64,000 bases of DNA from Toxorhynchites rutilus septentrionalis (lineage: Eukaryota; Arthropoda; Insecta; Diptera; Culicidae), in NCBI RefSeq assembly GCF_029784135.1, contig NC_073745.1:242015946-242079945 (forward strand). Reading direction: 5' to 3'. The notes below the pieces were generated by a model that saw nothing but the letters and a program-made list of their open reading frames with translations, did not search any database and was not told where the DNA came from. The first letter of the stretch is position 1, and each line of letters begins with the position of its first letter. Positions 55,191 through 64,000 of the stretch are shown piece after piece. The translations under genes and the position numbers were made by a program.

Positions 55191-56690
55191 TCGAACTTTG
55201 TCTCACCGGGAGCGTGGATCAATCTTGCTTTATGAAGGAGATTAGTGTTTCCAAGAATCTTGGCTTTAGATAATCTGCTGGAAGATCTGGAAGTGCATCA
55301 TGACAAACTCTTCTAATGCAAACTGATATGTCAATCACAACACGACTCCATTTAAACCATAAATAGGAGAAACTTGGATTCTTCGTTTCGAAATGTGTTT
55401 CATCAACTGACGTTGTTTCAATATTAAAAGTGAAAGTTTCCATCGATCTTCTTCTGCATACAGATGTACTGTACTGTTAGAAAAAAACCGATCATTGTGG
55501 ATTTCTACAAAAACTGAACGGTATAGAAAATACTTCTGCTTAAAACTATCCAGTAGCCTAATGCCTTTGTAGTGCCGCAATTGAGTTGCCAACTTGCGAC
55601 GCTAAATTACTTTTGAAGTGGAACTATCGTGATTTCTAGTTTTTTTCTTCTGATATGCTCTTCATCCCAATTATTTTCCATTTTTAACTTGCATGGCGCA
55701 TGAATGCCACAAAAAAGGCCCAGTAAAATGTTTGGAAGATGATTGATGGTGAACTGCGCACTAAATTACTTACTTACCTCGGTGCTTCTAGGAACAACAA
55801 AAATTGCGAAGGACGAGTGCGACGACTTTCGGTTCCCAAACCACACCTAATACTTCCTAATCCGGACGGCTACCGGCCGCCAACAGCAGCAGCGGCGGCG
55901 GCTTTTTTCAGTTCTCCATTTCAGCTTTGATATTTATTGTTTGCACTATGATGGTCAAGTTTCTCGATTCGTTTCTTTTGGCACAGAGCGATGTGTAATA
56001 ATCGATCAATGAATTTTGGGTGAGAAACTCACCTTCCATTCGGACGGTCCGTATCATAGGAGATCTCATTATGGTCACGATGTTTGCTTGATGGAATTAT
56101 GTTCGTCTCATGTTACATGTAAGACAAAATATCCATCTCAACTGCCTTTTAGTGAATTCAGAGTTTGGATATTTTAGGTACACAGTGACCAGCAACGAAA
56201 AAAAACAACCCGAATCCATTAACTTTTTCATAGTCAAATGATAAGAAATGTGTGAATGATAATTACGTAACTTCTCAAACGGAAGTTCATATCAACCGTT
56301 TTTGAACAACATTGAACATTTTCAATTTCATTCGTAATTTTCCAAGTTTTATGCATATTTGTCGCACCCCTTGTTATTGGTGCAACCTTATGTCAGAACT
56401 ATTTAGAAGCGCCATTTAAGGCTCGATTCAAGCTGTGCTTCAATTGCTTATGGTTGAAAAGAGTGTTGGAAATCATTGCTGGTTAAAGAATATCTATAAG
56501 ACCAGATGATGATCTTGCTGCTTCGTGTCATTGTAAACATACAATGCTTCAACTTATATTCTAGTGTGTAGGTATTGGTGACAACCATACACTGCATGAT
56601 TTTCATATGGCGAGAGTAAACGAAATTTTTCAAGTGTCAAGTTTCTATAAGACCAGTTATATTTTCCGTTGTTTTAGTTGTTTTGATCAA
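55190..56690. other. Unassigned sequence
   Basis: A GCAGCAGCGGCGGCGGC triplet tract lies near 55885. No recognised gene; the short frames lack motifs. Confidence 0.4.
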
Positions 56691-56702
56691 TAAATCTGGA
56701 AA

Positions 56703-57523
56703 ATGCCGAAGCGAAAAGTGCTTACGGAGAGAGAAGAAAGACAAATCGATGCATTACACCAAAAAAAATGTTAGTATCAGAAAAATTGCTCGTCGGATTG
56801 GGCAATCCCATCAATTAGTGCTCAATTATTTGGCGAATCCTTAAGGATACGGTAAGAAGGAGAGAGTTGCGCGTAAATCGAAGCTCTCCGATCGGGATAA
56901 GCGGGAAATAGCTAGAACAGCTTCGAATACCTCAAAATCGCTTATGCAAATAAAGAAATATTTCAATTTAAATGTTACTCGGGTGAAAATTCGTCATGTT
57001 TTGGTATAAAATCGTCACACAAAGAGGGAAATTTTCGATTTTCAATTTGTACCCCAATATGTTCCCGAAAGGCGTAATCCTACGTCAAAACGGATCGAGT
57101 TCACAAAAAAGTGTAAACAAGCCGGTATCTTTCTGGAAATGTGTTTTGTTGACTGACGAATCGAAGTTTAAGATCTTCAATTAAAAACGACGAGTAAGAG
57201 TTTGAAGAGTATCAGGGCGAGGGCTACAAGATCGTCATCCACAGTCTACCTGTAAAGCAAGGTTGAGGATACATCATGGTTTGCTTTAGACATAAAATCG
57301 GATGAAAGTTCGGGAATAGCCTGTCCAAAGTCCGGATTCAAACCCTATTGAAAATCTGTAGGCTACTGGCGCAACGAACAAGGACACGTACTTCACAGCT
57401 TTATCGAGAGCCTGGAAGGAAATTGACGCACAACTTCTGAATAATTTGGCGGAGAGCATGTCCAAACATCTTCAGAAGATGATTGAGGCTCACGGTGGAC
57501 ATATTTCATACTGCAGATCTTAA
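56703..57523 (+). pseudogene. Tc1-like transposase pseudogene
   Basis: The start MPKRKVLTEREERQIDALHQ leads into a helix-turn-helix (IRKIARRIGQSHQLVLNYLA across frameshifts), then SKLSDRDKREIARTASNTSK and the second helix-turn-helix (SLMQIKKYFNLNVTRVKIRH). The catalytic region survives only in scraps (CFVD, PDSNPIENL, GYW) and the end is LLNNLAESMSKHLQKMIEAH then GGHISYCRS, TAA at 57521-57523. The order and length (about 270 codons) fit a Tc1 DD34E transposase. Many stops and deletions are present. It contains the 60-bp palindrome-ended segment at 57031-57090. Confidence 0.75.
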
Positions 57524-57529
57524 GTTTGC

Positions 57530-58120
57530 ATCATCCCATCGTTTTTCTTCTGTTATGAATGTTTAAAGTGTTATGTATTTTTAAGAAATTATCAAAGCTT
57601 TAATTTTTTCAATGTGATATTCTTATTTCCTACTGATTTAATTGATATATCAGGATAAAATGTTTGTATTTCACAAAATAACCCCCATAATGTTTCGAAA
57701 AGTTGGGAAAGTGTAAACAGGTCATTAGATATAAGAAACTAGAATAGTAGCCTAGAATATTGTTAAAATAGCGTAAAAAAACATTGTGGTGCTATTTTTA
57801 TTTCGTTCAGTGTCCTCTGCATTTAAATCGGGATGCATTGTATTATTCGTTATAGGTACGGAATTTGTACCGTTCGAGGTTCTAAGGTTTCAATGATTAT
57901 TCATTTGCATATATCAATTTTGAAATTCCAATGTCAACGCCCCACCATTCTTCTTAGGATTGAAGTTCTTCCGACGTTCGTTTCACGAAAATTCGCTCAG
58001 TTTATTGAGTTATTTCGTCTGTATGTTAACATTGTTTGCAAATCCTTGTCCTCTGATTACGTTCACCAGGAATTGAAGAGGAAATGTGTTATTTTTCGAA
58101 ATTGCACAGGGGCTATGTGT
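57530..58120. other. Unassigned sequence
   Basis: Possibly the 3' part of the Tc1 element and the 5' part of the following mariner. No terminal repeats recognised. Confidence 0.35.
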
Positions 58121-58129
58121 ATCGCGACG

Positions 58130-59110
58130 TTGTAGTAAAGTTGTTTACGAGAGGTGAGTAACCCGGCGACATATTCCCCCTGTTGAAATCCCACGGGGTG
58201 AAGCGGAGCTTCATCTATACCACCATCTGTCGGTACCAGGAGACGGGCTCGTCCAAGGACCGTGTGCAATCCGGGCGGCAGCGTTCGGTGAGGACGCCAG
58301 CAGCCATCAAGGTGATGAGAGAGCGGGTTCATCGAAAAATGAACTGCTCGATCTGCAAGACAGCAGCTGACCAGGATGTGTCGATCGAGACTGCCCACAC
58401 CAGCATGACAAAGGATCTGGGATACAAGCCGTACAAGAAACGCTAGATTTACGGGCTGACGAAAGCTACAACGAAGAAGAGGCTAGACAGAGCCAAGCTG
58501 GTAATTTCGCGGCACGCAGGCTAGAAGTTCGTGTTTCCTGGTGAGAAACTCTTTGTCTTGCATTGGTCAGCATCCCCCCGTTCCACATAAACATGTCGCG
58601 GTTCCAGAGTGCCGCGTCGGTAATGGTTTGGGGGTCGTATCCAGGCGTGGGAAGCTCCCACTGGTGTTTATCGCGAAAAACGTGAAAATCAATGCCGCGT
58701 ACTATAAGACCGAGGTTCTGGAGAAGGTTGTGACCCGGCACTTCGGGACCTCTACGGTAAGGATCATTACATCTTTCAACAGCACGGTGCACCGACCCAC
58801 ACGGCGAATATCGTTCAAGCTTGATCCCGGGAGAATTCCACTGATTTCCTCGAAAAGACTTTTTCCCACCCAGCTCTCCGGATGTTAATCCCCTGGACTT
58901 TTATGTATGGTCGTACATGCTGGCCATGCAGAGCGATCATAAAGTGAGAATTATGGACCAATTTTAAAAGGTTATTTCCAAGATCTGGGACGAGACGCCG
59001 ATGGACCAGGTGAGTGCCTCGTGCAATTCTTTTGAGAAACGTCTCAAGCTCGTCATACAGCACAAAGGAGGGTGCTCCCAGCTAATATGTCGTAAAGGTT
59101 CTCAATAAAT
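58130..59110 (+). pseudogene. ITmD37D-type mariner transposase pseudogene
   Basis: KSHGVKRSFIYTTICRYQET, GRQRSVRTPAAIKVMRERVH and the later LGYKPYKKR form the N-terminal DNA-binding half of a mosquito ITmD37D-like transposase. The catalytic half has VMVWGRIQAW-like text around 58620, IFQQHGAPTHT (about 58773) and PPSSPDVNPLDFY (about 58866-58904), with about 37 residues from the QQ(D/H)G position to the Asp of NPLD. The second catalytic Asp is changed to His here. Stops occur after YKKR and HAG, with frameshifts downstream. The C-terminus SASCNSFEKRLKLVIQHKGG is recognisable. It is inactive. Confidence 0.7.
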
Positions 59111-59284
59111 ATTGCCTCAATAAAAAACGTAGAAAAGAATCCGACCTTCGTATTTTCATTTTTTTAAACAAATTTTTAAAGTGTATTCGAACTTACTGAA
59201 CACCCTGTATGTATGATACTCCTTTCGGATCAGCTGTATAGATAACTGTTATATAATAATTATTATTTTTATTTTTATTGTTGG

Positions 59285-59680
59285 GTATTGTTTGCCCACT
59301 CCAAAATATGCCATACAAATGAAACACAAATTTTTGCATAATTCGAGAATTGATCATGCAAACGAGACCAAATGTGGCATGTGGAGGTTTTGGAGTGCAA
59401 TAAATGTTTCTGTGGTGGTTAGACACTCCTCTCTCCTTTCTAAGGGGGAGGGAGCTGCCATACAAATGAAACACAAATTTCTGCATAACTCGAAAACTAA
59501 TCAAGCAAATTAAATTTTATAGGAAAAGGTAATTTTAAAGGGTCAATCAGAAGATCAATCAATGAACAGTTCTGTATTTGGACCCATAAACGTTCGATTA
59601 GCAAGAAAACGTGAATGTTTGAAGGTATTAATAACAAAAAATATTTTTTTCACGGAACGAAGTTTGCCGGATCAGCTAGC
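59285..59680 (-). mobile_element. Repeat E copy 6 (truncated)
   Basis: About two tandem units (CATACAAATGAAACACAAAT twice) joined to the terminal block with GAACAGTTCTGTATTTGG and ending GTTTGCCGGATCAGCTAG. It is much shorter than the other copies. Confidence 0.65.
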
Positions 59681-59989
59681 AATTATATAAAACATCATCA
59701 CACAATATTTTCGTTTAGATTTTTCTCACCACTTGCAAGATCAACCTTCCATTCTCCCCACACAATCAACCCGCCAAAGCGGAGCTTACGTTGCCATATT
59801 TTATGTGCGATTTTATAAATATCGTACCAATCAATATCGTCGTTATAACTTCAAGTGACCAAGGCAACCTAGTACTTGTGGGCAACGTTGTCAAATTATT
59901 GCTCTGCGTCGACCCACCTGGCCTGATGTCCAGAATAACACTAAACACTGGACACCAGCCTTCAACTCCTTGCGGTAGCTTGTCTGCCA

Positions 59990-60235
59990 TCAGTCACCAT
60001 ACCTTTTTTACCGTTCTGGTCGTTTGTCTGCTCTCAGCCACTATGACAAGGAATCATACTAATCTTATACTTGATTCAGCCAATTTAGACTTTTTCTTGA
60101 CGAATTTTATTGTCTGGTGAACTTGCTCACGAGTTAATTTTGTGCTTCTATGAATAATGGATGACGGTACTCAATATAAACAAAAGATTATTAGCGTAGA
60201 AACATAAAAGGATAGTCAAAAAAAAAATTATCGAC
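59990..60235. repeat. Diverged relative of the TTAA MITE at 10.3 kb
   Basis: TGGTCGTTTGTCTGCTCT and GCCAC(C/T)A, GGAATCATA, and AACGGTACTC-like blocks occur in the same order as in 10278-10504. The terminal TTAA repeats are not preserved. Confidence 0.5.
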
Positions 60236-60364
60236 TCCGCTATTCTCCTAATACCGTTTGCTTGATAATATTTGCACTATTAATTAATGTCAAAAATGAA
60301 AAAAAAAAATCAAAAAGTTCGTTTTCCATTTTTTTTAATTTATTCAATAGTGCGATGTTCATGA

Positions 60365-60880
60365 AATTTATGAACTACATTTATCATCGACGGAGTTTCC
60401 ACTTGCTGCAATTATGGCCTCCATATGCTCCGGGAACGCACGGTAGGTCCTAATAATGTACCCTGGATCCATTTCTCTGCAGGTACGGGTCAATGTGAAC
60501 AGGATTACTGGATTTTTTCGCTTGAGGAAGTTCAAGATTTCCTTACATCGCTCGCCTCTTAGCTCCCAGATGCAATTGTGCACGGCAATCTTCCTTTACG
60601 ATCATCCGTGCCGTAAAATCGCTGATTATTTGTTCCTTGGTCATTTCCATCAATGAATGCACTGGATTCGTCCGAATCTTCCTTTTGATGGGAGGAATAA
60701 CTCTTTGGAATTCGAACTGACCTCGTGGATAGTTGTTTTCTTTCCTCGATCTAAGACCCTTTTCACGGTCCACCGAGACATTCCAACGGTGATTGAAATG
60801 TCTTTTGTCCGCCATTTTCGCGTGGAACCAATCACGAGTACGCTGCTACTTCGACATGGTGCAACTGTCAAACTTTTACT
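60365..60880 (-). pseudogene. Tc1/mariner transposase remnant
   Basis: Read from about 60858: RTRDWFHAKMADKRHFNHRW, DREKGLRSRKENN, then KRKIRTNPVHSLMEMTKEQI and TARMIVKEDCRAQLHLGAKR. The last blocks match the helix-turn-helix and linker of ITmD37-type transposases (…RNP.RSM..MAKE…RIVKEDLG). A C-terminal scrap (FPEHMEAIIAASG) follows at about 60370-60430, so the catalytic core is deleted. Confidence 0.5.
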
Positions 60881-60899
60881 CGCAGTTCATTATGATATG

Positions 60900-61390
60900 A
60901 ATTATATGAATTATAGTTTACTTTTGAATGCGCAATAGAAACTAAAGCATTGTATGCACAGGTGAAACGGGAACTTTATTTGTACGATGGTGCAAACATT
61001 AATACCCATTCAGTAGTCTTTAGCTCAAACAGCAACATGAGGCTGAGTGTTGGCATGTTGGAATATTACCGACTTCCCGCAAACGATGAGCATTTGCAAA
61101 GAAGCTCGACATTTTCCACGCAGTAAAAATTGAAATTGTTGTGCAAAACACAAAGACTTGTAAACAATATTTGGTTGACAGATGGCGACACTTCGCGATT
61201 CAGCACACATCAGCTGTCGCCGTCCAACGTCCTTAGACAGTTACCAGGTATGCTAAAAAGGCCCTCGCGTTAATGTTGGAAAATAGCGTGAAAATTGTCT
61301 GTAAGGAATTGTATGGAATTTCGAAATTTATTGTCAATTAATGGAAAATGGATAGATATTTCTTCCTAAAAAATATCATATTTGATATAA
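60900..61390. other. Unassigned sequence
   Basis: No gene, RNA or repeat edge recognised before family A copy 4. Confidence 0.4.
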
Positions 61391-61397
61391 AAAATTC

Positions 61398-62480
61398 GAG
61401 GGGTTGTATCCGACACGACCGCTTAGGACGTAGGATTACGCATCTTTTTTTTTTAATTTGTTGATTTGTCATTTCGGATATTATTTGCGAATACGTCGAA
61501 ATTTCATAAATAACTCTTTAGTAAAAAGTTCCGAGGACCCTGAAAAGGTTTAATGGCTTGCGTGGTTTTTGTAGAATCATTTCGAGAAGCAACGATTCTT
61601 TCTTGCCTTCGCGAGAACAATACACTTGTTGGTCATATGTCGCAATTTGTTTGTTTATATCAATGCACGGATTGCACTGAATGTTTAACGAGAGGCATCT
61701 TCCGTGCATCGCCATTCAACAAGCATCAAACACGCGTCTAACAGATGCACACAGTTGCAGCGATAAAAATGAAACATCGCGATAATGATCGTTTATGAAA
61801 AATCGTTTCTCGACTCTCGGTCAAAACCATCAAAAACGCAAGCAGCTTGTTGCATCAGAACAGAGCCGATGCGCACGAGATCAAATACGAATGGCAACAA
61901 AAAGTATCGAAGGTGTGCTATTCACATGTACAGGAAATGAACAGGTTCTAAGTTACGCGCAACGAAAACAAGCAACACACACAAAGCCAAACACTGATGG
62001 CTAGAAGGCTTCAAGTGAAATATTCGCTAGCGTTCACAGCTCGAGGGGGAACATAAAACACAAAACGAGCAGAATAAGCGACCTTTGTTGTTTCTGGCAC
62101 AGAAAGATTCTGAGAATTTTCCTCAGAGGAGATGCATTACTTATACGCTAGCAACAACTTACTTACTATGCAAGGGTGGAGTTTACATCGCAAATTTTCT
62201 TTTTTCGCTTTCCCTGTTCGTTGTTTCTATTCTAGCGGCTGCATAAGTTGCCCGTTATTAACAGCTCTGTTCGAGAAAGCACACAAATTGACAGAACAAA
62301 TGTATGAGGAAATGGAAGGTTTCCAATTTTCATCAATTTAAACCATATACAGACAATGGGATTGTATATAAAACAAATCTTAGAAAATTTCCGATTCGAT
62401 TTGTATGCAAATCGTTAAAATCCGTTCGCACCCAAAATAGTTATTAACGTTAACTTTATTTCATAAAAACGTGACCTTAT
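61398..62480 (+). mobile_element. Palindrome-bounded repeat, family A, copy 4
   Basis: Starts GAGGGGTTGTATCCGACACG then GACGTAGGATTACGC. The interior matches 11.8-12.4 kb (TTCGAGAAGCAACGATTCTT; CATCTTCCGTGCATCGCC) with about 350 bp extra at 61880-62230. It fades at GTTATTAACGTTAACTTTAT and CGTGACCTTA without the final palindrome, which seems replaced by the next repeat. Confidence 0.6.
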
Positions 62481-62492
62481 TTTATTTATATG

Positions 62493-62570
62493 CAGGTCGG
62501 ACTCGATTATCCGGAGACTCGATTATCCGGGATTCGATTATTCGGAATTTTAGACTCGATTATCCGGAAT
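62493..62570 (+). repeat. Tandem CGATTATCCGG block, pogo-like end
   Basis: Four degenerate copies of GACTCGATTATCCGG starting with CAGGTCGGACTCGATTATCC. CAG start and repeated subterminal motif resemble pogo/Tigger ends. A diverged block in the same orientation lies at 63839-63925, so the two are repeat starts in tandem and not an inverted pair. Confidence 0.55.
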
Positions 62571-62629
62571 ATTTTATTTTTGATTTTCGGAAATTTTGAA
62601 TAATTTGTATAATAATTCTATATTGAATA

Positions 62630-63415
62630 GCTAATATGGGTATCAAAAGAAAGGGATTAACTAGTAGAACACAGTTATTTATGAAAATTCAAATCCAAGA
62701 TGGCGGCCACTACAAAATGGCGGATTTCATATTTTCTCAGAACCCCATCAATATGGGTATCAAATGAAAGGGCTTGACTAGTAGAACACAGTTATTTATG
62801 AAAAATGCAAATCCGAGATGGCGGCCACTACAAAATGGCGGTTCCATATGTTCTCAGAACCCCATCAATATGGGTATCAAATGAAAGGGCTTGACTAGTA
62901 GAACACAGTTATTTAAGAAAAATGCAAATCCAAAATGGCCGCCACCGCAAGATGGCGCCATATATATTTTTTTAAACCCCATCAATGTGGGTATCAAATG
63001 AAAGGGCTTGACTTGTAGAATACAGTTATTTATAGAAAATGCAAATATAAGATGGCGGCCACTACTAAATGGTGGATTACATATTTTCTCAGAACCCCTT
63101 CAATATGGGTATCTAATGAAAGGGCTTGACTAGTAGAATACAGTTATTTATGAAAAATTAAAATCCAAAATGGCCACCACCACAAAATGGCGCCATATAT
63201 ATATTTTTCACAACCCCATCAATATGGGTATCAAATGAAAGGGCTTGACTAGTAGAATACAGTTATTTATGAAAAATGCAAATCTAAGATGGCGGCCACT
63301 ACAAAATGGCGAACTACCTATTTTCTCAGAACCCCATCAATATGGGGTGGACTAGTAGAACACAGTTATTTATGAAAAATGCCCAAAAATGTATCAAAAG
63401 AAAGTTGTCGACTAG
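62630..63415 (+). repeat. 117-119 bp satellite with YY1/PHO-like sites
   Basis: GGGTATCAAA(T/A)GAAAGGGCTTGACTAG recurs at 62638, 62755, 62872, 62989, 63107 and 63226, with a truncated unit at 63344. Most units contain AAGATGGCGGCCACTACAAA followed by ATGGCGG, i.e. two ATGGCGGC-type motifs about 17 bp apart. The consensus AANATGGCGGC is that of YY1 and its fly homologue PHO. No protein is encoded. More diverged units continue to about 63830. Confidence 0.85.
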
Positions 63416-63838
63416 TAGAACATAGCAGATAATCAATTCAATTTCAAGATGGCTTCAGTCCCCAAGCAACTAATTAATTTTTGAATGGTTTCATTCAGCT
63501 TGACATGTTTCTATGTATGTTTGAATGTTTGTTGGGTAATTATTAATATACATTAATACATTAATAGAAAATGGAACCCGTTCCTGTTGAATGATGGATC
63601 TGAAATTTGGAACATACATTCAATTCTACTGTCATTATAAAACTGCGTATTCCATGATCTTGAAAAATTCAATTTGGCCGCCGCAAAAAATAGCTGAATG
63701 GCTTGATTTGGAGGATACACTACACTATGAACAACATAAATTCGAAAAGGTCGCCGCCACAAAATGGTATACTATGTATTGTTTGCAATCTCCTCAGTAT
63801 TGGTATCAAATGAAATGATTTGACTAATAGAACACAGT

Positions 63839-64000
63839 ACAGGTCGTACTTGATTATATACAGTCTCGATTATATGTGTTTCGACTATATACAATTTTGG
63901 ACTCCATTATATTCAGTTCGGATTTTTTTCAAATATTTCAAATATGGCTTATTTCATGAAGAAATGTAACCTTTCAACCTTAAGGGTAATTCGTGTACAG
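63839..64000 (+). repeat. Second pogo-like start block, runs off the window
   Basis: ACAGGTCGTACTTGATTATA and repeated (T/C)CGATTATAT-like motifs resemble the block at 62493-62570 in the same orientation, suggesting a head-to-tail second unit that continues beyond 64000. Confidence 0.45.

Noticed and set aside
59990..60235. Third copy of family B
   Set aside because: The match to 10.3 kb is confined to the TTAA MITE nested in family B, and neither family B end is present.

Overview
This window looks like intron-scale or intergenic mosquito nuclear DNA, most likely Aedes-type. It is AT-rich, has no operon structure, contains no complete host protein gene, and is built almost entirely from transposable elements inserted into one another. 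The mosquito assignment rests on transposase types I recognise: ITmD37E- and ITmD37D-like mariners with D-37-E and D-37-D spacing, an R4/Dong-clade retrotransposon, and TTAA- and TA-flanked MITEs. It was not confirmed by any search.

Layout. 0-13 kb: a hairpin-and-palindrome-bounded repeat (family A), a foldback repeat, a tRNA-like SINE relic, a candidate host promoter and first exon near 3.2-4.0 kb, a pogo-like MITE, mariner relics, a TTAA-flanked element, and a second palindrome-bounded repeat (family B). 13-21 kb: two almost identical ITmD37E elements on either side of a GC-richer, less repetitive block (16.1-18.7 kb). 20.7-25.5 kb: a stack of nested insertions inside a broken Tc1 transposase, including a long copy of repeat E (CTAGCTGACCCGG at one end, GACA tract at the other) that carries a 202-bp segment also present at 18.45 kb. 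26-33 kb: an Aurora-kinase-like pseudogene, an intron-bearing gene remnant, a Harbinger-like MITE, and mostly unassigned sequence. 33.5-44 kb: repeat E, a long foldback, hairpin repeats, a second pogo-like MITE and a small DDE transposon. 44.6-48.6 kb: a retrotransposon with one uninterrupted 1110-codon ORF, the only long intact ORF in the window. 49-64 kb: further copies of families A and B, three decayed Tc1/mariner transposases, and a 117-119 bp satellite carrying YY1/PHO-like motifs.

Interaction. There is no host pathway here. The relationships are between mobile elements: autonomous or once-autonomous sources (R4-type reverse transcriptase; Tc1, mariner, ITmD37E and ITmD37D transposases), non-autonomous derivatives with matching ends, and nested insertions that give relative ages. 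The only host-gene signals are the possible first exon ending in a consensus donor at 3989/3990, a possible noncoding exon ending at 16900, and two pseudogene remnants. All coordinates of repeat edges come from reading by eye and may be off by some bases.
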